Source: JBMORL01 sp049322335
GTDB taxonomy: Bacteria > Bacteroidota > Bacteroidia > Flavobacteriales_D > UBA2798
NCBI GenBank assembly: GCA_049322335.1
Contig: JBMORL010000092.1
Location: 1-64,000, forward strand
Direction: 5' to 3'
DNA: 64,000 bases
The notes beneath the pieces are model-generated. The model was not told where the DNA came from. It did not search any database and saw only the letters and a list, made by a program, of their open reading frames with translations. A program made the translations under genes and the position numbers. Positions within the stretch are counted from its first letter, which is position 1. Each line of letters opens with the position of its first letter. Shown here one piece after another: positions 32,152-41,775 of this stretch.

Positions 32152-32176
32152 TGAAAATTTTTAATCATCCAATTAA

Positions 32177-34276
32177 ATGGGAAAAGGAAAATATATCGCA
32201 ATCAAAGATTTTTTTTTACAATTATGGGATTCAAGGCAAATCGAATTAATTAATGCGAACCAGATAACAACTATACAGGAGAGCGTAAATTATGTTCATC
32301 CTGAGTTAGAGGTAAAAGTCCAAAATTTATCTAAGCCTTTTATAATAATTTCTGCGCCAGGCGCGGTGGGAAAAACGACATTTGCTAAATATGCAACGAA
32401 TATCAAAAAGGGATACTACTGGGATTTAGCCAGCTTGAAACTTGGCGACAATACATTTTCAGGAACTTTACTTGAAACATTTGGTGTAGATAAAATTAGT
32501 ACGGTGTTGACTGCAATCTCCAAAGGAGAAATCACATTATTTATTGACTCTTTTGATGAAGCAGAAATAGTTAGTGGTTGGTTTGGTATCGAAAAATTTC
32601 TGACTGAGGTTATTAAATATGCCAAATCTTCTCCGAGACCAAACATTATTATTTTTTCTCGCTCTGAAACGGCCTTAGAAATTCAAATGAAATTAGATGA
32701 AATTAGCGGAAAAGAATCGTACTCCGTTTATCAGATTGATTATTTTTCTGAGGAACAGGCAATTTCGTTTATTGAAAACCGAATCATACAAAAACCCTCT
32801 AATCATGCAAAATTTATTAACCCATTCAGAAGGGCGATTAAGAATATTTTTTCATCTATTGGCATGGGCATAAATATTAAAATTTCTGTTGAGAATCTTT
32901 GGCAAGATGAAGAGATAAGATGCTTTTTAGGGTATAGTCCCGTTCTTGAGACAATAGCCGATTTTTTGTTCGATCAGAATTATGAAGAAATAGCAAAACA
33001 ATTTGAATCGAAGCAAAATGTTGAAAGCGGATTGGAGATTATTCATGATTTTATTGGTAGAATTTTAGAACGGGATAGAAATAAATTCATTAAAGGATTG
33101 AAAGATAAAGTATCTGCACACATAAAGGGGTGGGATGATTGGGATAAGATATATTCTAACGAAGATCAATTAAAATTTGTATTAAATTGTGTCACGAGAC
33201 AACCCATGAAAGATAACGTACTGTTTAATTTTAAGATACCTGATTGGCTTGAAAAGGCATTTACCGATTCGCTTAGTTATTTTATTCATAACCACCCATT
33301 CATCCGTGACAGCAAATTTAGTAGCCCTGCTTTTAGAGATTATACTCTCGCAAAACTATTAATGGATAAGAATTTTGAGTCAACTTGTCTACATCAATTA
33401 ACAAACGGAAATTTTATTTTAACACCACTTTTTGCGTTTTTCTATAAAGAATTTAATGGAAATGTATGCAAATCTGGACATACCGGATTTATCTATGAAT
33501 CAGTTTCATCAAGAACGAGTTTTGATGGTAATTCTTTACTTACATACGTTAGAAGTGAAGATAATAAAACGATATTTGAGATTACAAATACTTCGGGGCA
33601 AAAATCGCTGAATGTTTTAATGGAGTGTTTAACGTCAGACAAAGAAGCACTCACATTTTACAATAAACTAATAAACGCAGATATTAATGTTAATTCAAAC
33701 GTTGTTTTGGGCAGAAGAGGTGGAAGTTTTGACTTGCATAACGTTGAAATAAAGGCAAAAAAAATTATTATCAATGCTAAAGATCTGATTGTTAATTGTC
33801 ATGATAATATTAATTCTATTTTAGTCGGTGATGAAATAGCTCATTCAGATCATTCCCTTGAAATTATTCATAAAGGAGGCGGGGAATTTATTATTAATGG
33901 CGATGGTGCTCAAAGGTATCCGTGGGCAAACTATTATAAAGAATATAATTCATCTTCAACCGAAAATTTCAAAGATGAATTATATAGTTTAAAAAGAATT
34001 TTGGAACCGTTTAGAAAACATGGCAAAGATGAATTTGCAAAGCAATCTGAGTTTATTGATAATGAAATAATCAAAAACATATCGCTTAGAAAAAACCTGT
34101 TAGAATTTATGATTAGTCTTGAAATAATTAAAAAAGGATCTGATAGAAAATATTATCTTTATGAAAACGTTTCAATTAAGTACGGTATTAGTTGGAGTGG
34201 ATTAAAATCTTTAAATCACAATGATAATTTAATAAATTTTTTAAATGATTTCAGACACAAATTTCCGAAAAAGTAG
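32177..34276 (+). CDS. NACHT/STAND-type P-loop NTPase, putative defence protein
   Basis: 699 aa. Walker A is APGAVGKT (60-67, with Ala in place of the first Gly) and Walker B is TLFIDSFDEAE (about 130-139), typical of NACHT/STAND ATPases. Helical domains follow (200-400). A beta-rich stretch comes next (about 529-585, KKIIINAKDLIVNCHD, HKGGGEFIINGDG), then a C-terminal winged-helix-like region (LEFMISLEIIKKGSDRKYYLY). No known effector domain is recognised and no signal peptide is seen. Its position next to a serine recombinase at a tRNA suggests cargo of an integrated island. Defence function is inferred from class and location. Confidence 0.65.
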   Translation: MGKGKYIAIKDFFLQLWDSRQIELINANQITTIQESVNYVHPELEVKVQNLSKPFIIISAPGAVGKTTFAKYATNIKKGYYWDLASLKLGDNTFSGTLLETFGVDKISTVLTAISKGEITLFIDSFDEAEIVSGWFGIEKFLTEVIKYAKSSPRPNIIIFSRSETALEIQMKLDEISGKESYSVYQIDYFSEEQAISFIENRIIQKPSNHAKFINPFRRAIKNIFSSIGMGINIKISVENLWQDEEIRCFLGYSPVLETIADFLFDQNYEEIAKQFESKQNVESGLEIIHDFIGRILERDRNKFIKGLKDKVSAHIKGWDDWDKIYSNEDQLKFVLNCVTRQPMKDNVLFNFKIPDWLEKAFTDSLSYFIHNHPFIRDSKFSSPAFRDYTLAKLLMDKNFESTCLHQLTNGNFILTPLFAFFYKEFNGNVCKSGHTGFIYESVSSRTSFDGNSLLTYVRSEDNKTIFEITNTSGQKSLNVLMECLTSDKEALTFYNKLINADINVNSNVVLGRRGGSFDLHNVEIKAKKIIINAKDLIVNCHDNINSILVGDEIAHSDHSLEIIHKGGGEFIINGDGAQRYPWANYYKEYNSSSTENFKDELYSLKRILEPFRKHGKDEFAKQSEFIDNEIIKNISLRKNLLEFMISLEIIKKGSDRKYYLYENVSIKYGISWSGLKSLNHNDNLINFLNDFRHKFPKK

Positions 34277-34573
34277 TATCTATTTTGCGCCCTACCCCAA
34301 CGCGTACGATGCAACTTTTTAATCCTCTTTCATCCTCCTAAATACTCCTCTATTGCAACACCATGCAATTTCCACCTACCAACCATGCTACTGCCATATT
34401 GTAAGCCACAAAACTATCATTGCATAACCCACAGCAATCAAACAAAACCATAGAAGCAGATTAAAACCTGAATAAAAAAACACCCCCCGGATAAAACAGG
34501 ATTAAAAAACCGGAAATCTGAATTTTGCATAGTTGAATTTTTGTAAAGCGGAAAAAATCCGCACAAAACAACC
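34277..34573. other. Intergenic region upstream of the recombinase unit
   Basis: No gene seen. It contains the small perfect hairpin GCGGA-AAAAA-TCCGC at 34548-34562, 11 bases before the ATG of the 82-aa gene, in a position suited to an operator or translation control. No clear consensus promoter and no copy of the tRNA-Ser 3' end. Confidence 0.45.
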
Positions 34574-34822
34574 ATGCTAATACAAGACACTGAAAACAAA
34601 ACCAGGCAACTCAATGAAAAAAAAGAACCACTCACAGTTGAAACACTGAAAAAATATCCCGGATTTGAGAACATGAGTGAAGAAGAACTGCAAGAAAGAG
34701 TTTTTACTATACAAACTCTGTGTGAACTTGGCTATGAATTTTTGCAGCAAATCCAGTCACAGGAGGGTAAAAAAACAGGTATTGAAATAACCCCTAACTT
34801 TAATACAAAACAAGCCGCATGA
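34574..34822 (+). CDS. Small protein coupled to the serine recombinase
   Basis: 82 aa, helical and charged (LTVETLKKYPGFENMSEEELQ, ERVFTIQTLCELGYEFLQQ). Its stop overlaps the recombinase ATG (ATGA), so the two are translated together. Candidate roles are a regulator or a directionality factor for the recombinase. No family recognised with certainty. Confidence 0.6.
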   Translation: MLIQDTENKTRQLNEKKEPLTVETLKKYPGFENMSEEELQERVFTIQTLCELGYEFLQQIQSQEGKKTGIEITPNFNTKQAA

Positions 34823-36486
34823 ACCAACTGGAAGTATTCAATAAGTTTGCCAAAGCCAATAAAAACAGAGCTTTGCAGCGGGTAACAACCAATGTAGTAG
34901 TATATACCCGTGTATCCACCAAAGAACAGGCAGACAACAATTACAGTCTTGCTACACAAAGAAAAGTGATTGAAGAGTATGTGGAAAAACACCACCTCAA
35001 CATAGTAGGATTTTTTGGCGGCACTTATGAAAGTGCAAAAACAGATGGAAGAAAAGAATTTCTGAGAATGTTAGAGTTCATCAAACAATCAAAGAATAAG
35101 ATCAGCCAACTGCTTGTATATAGCTTAGACAGGTTCAGCAGAACAGGAGGAGCCGCGATAAAACTGGCAACAGACCTCAGAGAAAAATATGGAGTAAATG
35201 TCTTTGCAGTCACACAGCCCACAGACACCAGTAACCCCAGCGGAGTACTGCACCAAAACATACAGCTACTCTTTAGTGAGTTTGACAACCAACTCCGCAA
35301 ACAAAAAGCAGTAGCCGGAATGAAAGAAAAATTCAAGCAAGGAATATGGGTAGTAAGAGTACCACCTGGCTATGACATAGTAAAAAGTAAAGGAGAGAGA
35401 AAAATTGTACTCAATGATGAAGGCAAAAAACTCAAAAAAGCATTTGAGTGGAAACTGCAAGGAGTAAAGAATGAAGAAATAGTAGCCCGTATGAAAGCAA
35501 TGGGAGTGAATATGTATCCGCAAAAACTCTGCAAAATATTCATAAACCCCTTTTACTGCGGAATCCTGTCACATAAAATGCTTGAAGGAAAAGTAGTGGA
35601 AGGAAAACACGAGAAACTAATAACAAAAGAAGTGTTTTTAAAGATCAACAACCTGCTCAAGGAATCAAGGTACGGCATACCCCATGAAAAGGAAAACAAT
35701 AACCTATCCTTAAAGACCTTTATGAAGTGTTCCGGCTGCGGTACATCACTTACAGGGTACTTGGTTAAGAAAAAGAACCTCTACTACTACAAATGCCCCA
35801 CAAAGGGATGTAACAGTTCTAAAAATGCCAAACAATTAGATCAACTCTTTCAGGAGAAAATGCAGACCTATTCACTGGAGGAGAAAAATATAGACCCTAT
35901 CCTTTACAATTTTGAGTATGTGTTACAAAAGAACAACCAACAGGCAGAACAGTTGGCAAGTGAATTAAAGACAAGGTTAACTGAGATCAACAAGAAAATA
36001 GAGAATATAGAAGACAAGTACTTTGCTTTAAATGAAATGCCGGAGGAAACCTACAAGCGGCTCATTGAAAAGTACAAGGAAGAAAAGCAGGAAACACTCA
36101 AAGAATTGGAAAATTGCGCCCTAAACAGTTCTAACCTCTTGCAGCAGCTAAAAACTGTTTTGACATACCTCAGTAATCCCGCGAAAATGTGGGCTTTAGC
36201 AGGGGCTAAACTCAGGGAAAAGCTGCAAAAGGTGGTATTCCCTATTGGGATGGTGTTTGATAAGGAAAAAAATGCTGTTCTAACTGAGAGGGTAAATGAT
36301 GTTTACAGGCAATTGGCTTTATTATCAGGGGGATTGGGATGCTTAGGGGGAGGTAATTCCCCCTTTTTGGAGTGTGCATCCCTCTGTGCGGAGAGAGAGG
36401 GATTCGAACCCCCGGGACTTTTACATCCTCCTGTTTTCAAGACAGGTGCGATTAACCACTCTGCCATCTCTCCGGTGCAAAAGTAG
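34819..36486 (+). CDS. Large serine recombinase (site-specific integrase)
   Basis: 555 aa. The N-terminal resolvase domain (about 25-165) has catalytic S33 in YTRVSTKEQ and the conserved YSLDRFSR. A recombinase domain follows (about 180-300), then a zinc ribbon (CSGCGTSLTGY...YYKCPTKGC, about 304-335), a long coiled coil (about 370-445) and a C-terminal tail. Such enzymes integrate and excise elements without a host factor. The last ~30 residues are encoded by the antisense strand of tRNA-Ser, so the natural C-terminus may have been replaced at the integration junction. Confidence 0.93.
   Translation: MNQLEVFNKFAKANKNRALQRVTTNVVVYTRVSTKEQADNNYSLATQRKVIEEYVEKHHLNIVGFFGGTYESAKTDGRKEFLRMLEFIKQSKNKISQLLVYSLDRFSRTGGAAIKLATDLREKYGVNVFAVTQPTDTSNPSGVLHQNIQLLFSEFDNQLRKQKAVAGMKEKFKQGIWVVRVPPGYDIVKSKGERKIVLNDEGKKLKKAFEWKLQGVKNEEIVARMKAMGVNMYPQKLCKIFINPFYCGILSHKMLEGKVVEGKHEKLITKEVFLKINNLLKESRYGIPHEKENNNLSLKTFMKCSGCGTSLTGYLVKKKNLYYYKCPTKGCNSSKNAKQLDQLFQEKMQTYSLEEKNIDPILYNFEYVLQKNNQQAEQLASELKTRLTEINKKIENIEDKYFALNEMPEETYKRLIEKYKEEKQETLKELENCALNSSNLLQQLKTVLTYLSNPAKMWALAGAKLREKLQKVVFPIGMVFDKEKNAVLTERVNDVYRQLALLSGGLGCLGGGNSPFLECASLCAEREGFEPPGLLHPPVFKTGAINHSAISPVQK
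36389..36473 (-). tRNA. tRNA-Ser(TGA)
   Basis: 85 nt on the - strand. Acceptor stem GGAGAGA/TCTCTCC with discriminator G, D arm GCAGAGTGGTTAATCGC, anticodon loop CTTGAAA (anticodon TGA), a long variable arm as expected for Ser, and T arm GGTTCGAATCC. CCA is not encoded. The recombinase reading frame crosses it in antisense, and the element lies on the 3' side of the tRNA. Confidence 0.95.
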
Positions 36487-36562
36487 CAAAGAGTTTGAAA
36501 ACTAAAAGCGATTTTATTTTTTTTAAAGCCCGGCCTTATGGGATTTTAAGCTCCCCGGGGTG

Positions 36563-36949
36563 TTATATTTCTTCCGAAAAATACTCTTTTATCGAACCAA
36601 AATAGGCATCCTGCCAGCCTTCGGTTATGTTTTCGTAATCCTCGTCAGGAATATTAGTGTGTTTTACTTCGACTGATGTACAATCTTTATCTGCATGCAG
36701 TTTGATGGTAACAATGGAGGGTTCTTCCTGTTCGCCAAAATACCATTGCTGAACAATCTTCTTGTTTTCTTCAAACTCCAGGTTTTTTCCCACGATGCTG
36801 CCGCTCCATAAGGAGAATTCAGATCCCGGTTCAGTTGACATTTCAACATCCTCATTGGTCCATATTTTTATAGCCAGCGGGTTGGTGAGTGCATTATACA
36901 CTTCTTCGGGAGTGGCGGTGATGAGAAAATATTTTTTAAAGTCTTTCAT
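36563..36949 (-). CDS. SRPBCC/AHSA1-type START-like protein
   Basis: 128 aa. It starts with the typical KDFKKYFLITATPEEVYNAL strand-helix, followed by WSGSIVGKNLEFEENKKIV, a beta sheet and a C-terminal helix (ENITEGWQDAYFGSIKEYF). This is the Bet v1/AHSA1 fold, often a ligand-binding or cochaperone-like domain. Exact role unknown. First chromosomal gene beyond the tRNA-Ser. Confidence 0.85.
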   Translation of the reverse strand: MKDFKKYFLITATPEEVYNALTNPLAIKIWTNEDVEMSTEPGSEFSLWSGSIVGKNLEFEENKKIVQQWYFGEQEEPSIVTIKLHADKDCTSVEVKHTNIPDEDYENITEGWQDAYFGSIKEYFSEEI

Positions 36950-36971
36950 AACGGTTAATGGATAAATGCAG

Positions 36972-37991
36972 TTAGTGAAGAATTTTGTAAACCAGTTCTT
37001 TCATAATATCCCCGCCTTCCATACCGGTGGTATCCACACCTTTGCTTTTCAGGTCGGCCTCCAGCAGGTACTCGAATATTTTCACACACTTTCCGGGAGA
37101 ATAGTTTTTGGCATAACGGGCATAATCGCGCACAAAAAACTCGTGAACACCCAGTTCTGCAGCAATTTCGCGGGCGGGTTTTGTGCTTACCAGGTGATAA
37201 CGCATAATCTTGGTATAATATCCGTAAAGCGAAGGTATCAACGTAAAAACCGGGTGGCTTTTTTCGTTTTGGGCAAAATAGGTGATAATGCGGTTGGATT
37301 TAAGAATGTCTTTTTCGCCCAGCGCGTTTTGTAACTCAAACACATTATAATCTTTACTTATCCCGATATTTTTCTGAATGATATCATCGGTAATTTCTGC
37401 TCCATCGGGAACAAATATTTTCAGTTTTTCAATTTCGTTGGCAATTTTCGAAAGGTCATTTCCGAGAAACTCCGCCAGCAGGGCAGATTGCCTTGGCCCG
37501 ATTTTAAGTTTTTCTTCCTTTACATATTGTTCTATCCACTGAGCCAGTTTATAATCAGCTACTTTTTCTGAATTGAAATAAACCGATTTTTTATCAATGA
37601 TCTTTCCGAATTCTTTCCTGCGGTCGATGGTTTTATATTTATAGCATAAAACAAGAATCGTACTTTTCACAGGATTTTCCACATACGGTTTCAGTTCTTC
37701 AATTTTATCGATATTTTGTGCTTCTTTAACAATAATCACCTGGTATTCGCTCATCATCGGGTAGCGTTTGCAGGAAGCCACCAGTTCGGGTATTTTAATA
37801 TCCTGGCCGTATAAAATAGAAAAATTGAACTCCTTTTCCATTTCATTCAGCACATTTGCTTCCACAAAATCAGCAATTTTATCAATGTAAAAAGGCTCTT
37901 CACCGCAAAGAAAATATACGGGATGATAGATTCTGTTTTTCAGGTCGCGAAGAATCTCGGCAGCGTTATCAGCACTGGTTTTTTTTGCCAT
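36972..37991 (-). CDS. holA: DNA polymerase III delta subunit
   Basis: 339 aa. Clamp-loader subunit that opens the beta clamp. The N-terminal segment YHPVYFLCGEEPFYIDKIAD is characteristic. It is followed by a degenerate AAA+ region (LVASCKRYPMMSEYQVIIVKEAQ) and the helical C-terminal collar. Length is normal. Its start abuts the stop of the AMP nucleosidase gene. Confidence 0.92.
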   Translation of the reverse strand: MAKKTSADNAAEILRDLKNRIYHPVYFLCGEEPFYIDKIADFVEANVLNEMEKEFNFSILYGQDIKIPELVASCKRYPMMSEYQVIIVKEAQNIDKIEELKPYVENPVKSTILVLCYKYKTIDRRKEFGKIIDKKSVYFNSEKVADYKLAQWIEQYVKEEKLKIGPRQSALLAEFLGNDLSKIANEIEKLKIFVPDGAEITDDIIQKNIGISKDYNVFELQNALGEKDILKSNRIITYFAQNEKSHPVFTLIPSLYGYYTKIMRYHLVSTKPAREIAAELGVHEFFVRDYARYAKNYSPGKCVKIFEYLLEADLKSKGVDTTGMEGGDIMKELVYKILH

Positions 37992-38764
37992 TATTCGAAA
38001 CGGAGGTGTTTGATAGAACGGCCGAAATTAATCAACTCGTTGAGAGAATCCATGCCAATCTGTAAATGTTTTTCCACGAAATGTGTAGTAACGATCTTAT
38101 CACTGGCTTCGGTTTTTACTCCTTCGGGAACCATGGGTTGATCAGATACCAGCAACAATGCTCCCGTTGGAATTTTGTTGGCAAATCCCGTTATAAATAA
38201 AGTAGCCGTTTCCATATCAATGGCCATCACACGAAGTTTCCTTAAATAATCTTTAAATTCTTCATCATGTTCCCATACTCTGCGATTGGTAGTGTAAACA
38301 GTTCCTGTCCAGTAATCACAATTGGCTTCGCGAATGGATGTTGACACAGCACGCTGTAACTGGAAAGCGGGCAGGGCAGGTACTTCGGGAGGAAGATAAT
38401 CATTCGAGGTTCCTTCCCCGCGAACAGCGGCTATAGGAAGAATCAGGTCGCCAATATTATTTTTCTTTTTTAACCCGCCACATTTTCCGAGAAACAAAAC
38501 GGCTTTTGGTTGTATAGCCGAAAGTAAATCCATAATAGTGGCTGCGTTGGCGCTTCCCATTCCGAAATTAATGATGGAAATATCTCCTGAAGTGGCGTTA
38601 GGCATGGCTTTGTCCGCTCCCTTTAACGGAACATTTTGCGCTTTGGCAAATAACTCAACATAATTACTGAAATTGGTAAGTAAAATATATTTACCGAATT
38701 CGTTTAACTGTGTTCCGGTATACCGGGGGAGCCAGTTTCCGGTAATTTCTTCTTTGGTTTTCAT
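37991..38764 (-). CDS. amn: AMP nucleosidase
   Basis: 257 aa, the short Bacteroidota form. It hydrolyses AMP to adenine and ribose 5-phosphate. Nucleoside-phosphorylase fold motifs: DISIINFGMGSANAAT, AVLFLGKCGGLK, and VMAIDMETATLFITGF, whose Glu contacts the ribose. Overlaps holA start by one base. Confidence 0.88.
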   Translation of the reverse strand: MKTKEEITGNWLPRYTGTQLNEFGKYILLTNFSNYVELFAKAQNVPLKGADKAMPNATSGDISIINFGMGSANAATIMDLLSAIQPKAVLFLGKCGGLKKKNNIGDLILPIAAVRGEGTSNDYLPPEVPALPAFQLQRAVSTSIREANCDYWTGTVYTTNRRVWEHDEEFKDYLRKLRVMAIDMETATLFITGFANKIPTGALLLVSDQPMVPEGVKTEASDKIVTTHFVEKHLQIGMDSLNELINFGRSIKHLRFE

Positions 38765-38835
38765 GTAGTGGCAAAATTACAAATAATAACTCCATATTCA
38801 GGCAAGGGATGGGTTGCCTTGTATATGTACATAAA

Positions 38836-38865
38836 AAAAATGCCCGGTTCTCACCAGGCATTTTT
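38836..38865 (-). terminator. Terminator of the Cys-rich protein gene
   Basis: AAAAATGCC / GGCATTTTT with an inner CGG-CCA loop region. On the - strand eight T follow. It lies 16 bp after the stop of the gene at 38882. Confidence 0.8.
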
Positions 38866-38881
38866 GTTTATTGAAAGAGAT

Positions 38882-39172
38882 CTATTTCACTTCTTCAGTT
38901 TTTTTAGTGCAGGTAGAAGTTCCGGTTCCATGAGAGCAGCAGCCCTTTTTGGTAGCTTCGGTAGAAGTGCTTCCGGTAGTTGCAGTAGCCGTTGTTTTAG
39001 AGCAGCAGCTTTTTCCTTCAGCATTGGTAGTGCAGGTGTGCTTTTCTTTTTTCTTTTTCTTCTTACCTGATTTTTCTGTTTTCTCAGTCTCGGTTTTGTT
39101 TCCCGCAGCAAAAGTTACAGTGGTAGAAGCAGTAAATGCAACCAGCGCCAGAGCTAAAAATATTTTTTTCAT
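38882..39172 (-). CDS. Secreted Lys/Thr-rich protein with Cys pairs
   Basis: 96 aa from the ATG at 39172. Signal peptide MKKIFLALALVAFTASTTVTFAA, then a Lys/Glu-rich segment and a Thr/Ser-rich C-terminal half with two CC pairs and two single Cys (KSCCSK, KKGCCSHG). Low complexity suggests a metal-binding or surface role. No family with known function recognised. Confidence 0.7.
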   Translation of the reverse strand: MKKIFLALALVAFTASTTVTFAAGNKTETEKTEKSGKKKKKKEKHTCTTNAEGKSCCSKTTATATTGSTSTEATKKGCCSHGTGTSTCTKKTEEVK

Positions 39173-39336
39173 GTTTTCTGTTTTTAAGTTGATTTCAAAT
39201 GTACACACAATTATCAGCAATAACAAGATTTTAACAGGTATTTAACTTTTTTGTGAATCTAAACGGGTTGAGGGATGAAGGTTATTTGTCAGTGGTCAGT
39301 GGAAAATCCTACTAAGCAATGACTACTGACCAAAAT

Positions 39337-40554
39337 TCACTCTCCCAGTTTAAGCGAATGTCCCAGTTTGTCTTTTTTGGTTTTGAGATAATGCTCATTG
39401 TGTGGATTAGAGGCAATTTCGATAGGAACATTATCCACGATTTCTAATCCGTAACCAATTAAACCTGTGCGTTTTTTTGGGTTGTTGGACATCAGTTTCA
39501 TTTTCGTTACCCCAAGATGTCGCAGAATTTGTGCGCCCACACCATAATCGCGCTCATCGGCATTGAATCCAAGCTGAATATTGGCTTCTACGGTATCGAA
39601 ACCTTCCTCCTGGAGTTTGTAAGCTTTTAGTTTGTTCAGCAAACCTATTCCTCTTCCTTCCTGGTTCATATAAACAATCACTCCTTTTCCTGCTTTTTCT
39701 ATCATGTGAAGGGCTGCATGTAACTGCGGGCCGCAATCACAACGGCACGATCCGAATATATCACCGGTAATACAACTGGAATGTACACGAACCAACACCG
39801 GTTCATCTTTTTTCCATTGGCCTTTAATAATAGCCAGATGTTCCTGCCCGGTGGAAACCTGTTTGAAAGCAATCATTTTAAAATGGCCATGTTCGGTAGG
39901 AAGATCAACTTCAATTTGTTTTTCTATCAGCGAATCGGTTTTTAGCCGATAGGCGATCAGGTCTTTTATGGAAACAATTTTCAGTGAGAATTTTTCAGCT
40001 ATTTTCATCAGTTCGGGAAGACGGGCCATTGATCCGTCTTCATTCATAATTTCCACAATAACACCCGCGGGTTCAAATCCTGCCATACGCGAAAGGTCAA
40101 TAGCGGCTTCTGTATGCCCGGCTCTGCGTAATACGCCTTCTTTTTTTGCACGAAGGGGAAAAATATGCCCGGGTTTTCCAAGGTCTTCGGGTTTGGTATT
40201 GGAATCGATCAGCGATTTTATTGTTTTTGAACGATCGGAAGCAGAAATTCCTGTTGTGCAACCATGTCCGATCAGGTCGACCGATACTGTAAACGGAGTT
40301 TCATAAGCGGCCGAGTTTTGTGAAACCATCAGGTTGAGGCCGAGTTCATCGCATCTTGTTTCTATCAGCGGTGCGCAAATCAGTCCGCGGCCGTGTGTGG
40401 CCATAAAATTGATGATTTCGGGAGTAGCATTTCGGGCAGCAGTAAGAAAATCGCCTTCATTTTCCCGGTCTTCGTCATCTACTACAATCACCACGCGCCC
40501 GTTTTTTATTTCTTCGATCGCTTCTTCAATTCTGTTCAACCGGTAATTTTCCAT
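39337..40554 (-). CDS. ribBA: Bifunctional 3,4-DHBP synthase / GTP cyclohydrolase II
   Basis: 405 aa. Two entry reactions of riboflavin synthesis. The N-terminal RibB domain (1-200) has DDEDRENEGDF and the HGRGLICAPL and AGHTEAAIDL motifs. The C-terminal RibA domain has the zinc site of C-x2-G-x7-C-x-C type (SSCITGDIFGSCRCDCG) and NQEGRGIGL. Full length. Confidence 0.97.
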   Translation of the reverse strand: MENYRLNRIEEAIEEIKNGRVVIVVDDEDRENEGDFLTAARNATPEIINFMATHGRGLICAPLIETRCDELGLNLMVSQNSAAYETPFTVSVDLIGHGCTTGISASDRSKTIKSLIDSNTKPEDLGKPGHIFPLRAKKEGVLRRAGHTEAAIDLSRMAGFEPAGVIVEIMNEDGSMARLPELMKIAEKFSLKIVSIKDLIAYRLKTDSLIEKQIEVDLPTEHGHFKMIAFKQVSTGQEHLAIIKGQWKKDEPVLVRVHSSCITGDIFGSCRCDCGPQLHAALHMIEKAGKGVIVYMNQEGRGIGLLNKLKAYKLQEEGFDTVEANIQLGFNADERDYGVGAQILRHLGVTKMKLMSNNPKKRTGLIGYGLEIVDNVPIEIASNPHNEHYLKTKKDKLGHSLKLGE

Positions 40555-40598
40555 ACGCTTCTTTTTCCCTTGTTTTTACGATGCAAATTTACGACAAT

Positions 40599-41774
40599 TC
40601 AGGGGTTTGTGGTGGTAAATAGGGCAGATAATTGGGCTGTTACCACCTCCCACTTATAGTGATTGAAAACGAATATACGGCCTTCATCTGCCAATGACTG
40701 GCGTAAATCGCTGTTGCTGAGGAGGGAAAGTATCTTTTCAGCATAATCAGCCGGATTTTCGCCAATCAACAGGTGCTTGCCGGGAAGGGCTCCCAACGCG
40801 TTGTTGGCCAGGGTAGAGGTAATACAGGGTAGCTGCATCGACATAGCTTCCAGTAGTTTATTTTGCAGGCCTGTTCCTATCTGCATGGGAGCAAAAAATA
40901 TCCTGGCTGATGCATACGAATCGCGCTGGTCATTTACCCAGCCGCTTACAATAATGCTTTTCCCGTTATGAAGTGCTTTTACTTTCTTATGGGGATTGGC
41001 TCCCGAAATAAGTAAAGAAACCTGCCTTCCCCTTTTTTCACATTCCGGTAAAACATAATTCACAATATATTCCACGCAATCTATATTGGGCGGGTAATTC
41101 ATATTTCCGTTAAATACCAGGTCGTATTTTTTTTCTCTTTCAACAGGAGTAAAATAAGCAGTATCCACACCGTTAGGAATGATGTGTATTTTTTTCTGGT
41201 CGGGATGCCAGATAAATTGCCGGTCCTGATCGGAAATGATCACCTTGTGTTCGAAATAATCGAAGATGAGGTTTTCGTATGCCACCAAACGCCTGGCTTC
41301 GGCACGGAAAAGAGGGCGAAAGAAAAAAGGCGATTTTTCCGTTCTCCTTTCTATTCCCTTCGATAATGCGTCCATGTAATCGAGCGTTTTGGAAATATGG
41401 TGCTGGTTTTTCACATATTCACTGCAACGGATGAGCTGGCAGAAAATGTGTTGGGGCTTAAACGCAGTGATAACACGGTTAACCTTTTTGGCAGCCGCCT
41501 TATCATAAAAATATTTTACCTGGAAAGGCTGGGAAGAAAAAAAAGCGAGTAAAAGGCGGAAAGCAATTTTTATTTTAGAAAGTTTGTGAATATGAATTTC
41601 GCTGCAATATTTTTTAAGTTCGGTTTCCGCATCGGGATGAACAGGTGAATCGGTAACACAAAACAAAACTATTTCGTGGTATTTGGATAATTCTTTCAAC
41701 TGGTGAAAAGCGCGCAGCTTATCGCCTTTTTCAATGGGCCAGGGTACACGTGAAAGAATAACCAGCAGCTTCAT
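40599..41774 (-). CDS. Glycosyltransferase, GT4-like
   Basis: 391 aa, GT-B fold. N-terminal ILSRVPWPIEKGDKLRAFHQ is the acceptor-side Rossmann start. The donor-side motif is PMQIGTGLQNKLLEAMSM with its conserved Glu. Probably makes cell-surface polysaccharide. Its ATG is 1 bp after the stop of the next upstream glycosyltransferase, so the two are co-transcribed. Substrate cannot be assigned. Confidence 0.88.
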   Translation of the reverse strand: MKLLVILSRVPWPIEKGDKLRAFHQLKELSKYHEIVLFCVTDSPVHPDAETELKKYCSEIHIHKLSKIKIAFRLLLAFFSSQPFQVKYFYDKAAAKKVNRVITAFKPQHIFCQLIRCSEYVKNQHHISKTLDYMDALSKGIERRTEKSPFFFRPLFRAEARRLVAYENLIFDYFEHKVIISDQDRQFIWHPDQKKIHIIPNGVDTAYFTPVEREKKYDLVFNGNMNYPPNIDCVEYIVNYVLPECEKRGRQVSLLISGANPHKKVKALHNGKSIIVSGWVNDQRDSYASARIFFAPMQIGTGLQNKLLEAMSMQLPCITSTLANNALGALPGKHLLIGENPADYAEKILSLLSNSDLRQSLADEGRIFVFNHYKWEVVTAQLSALFTTTNP

Positions 41775-41775
41775 A

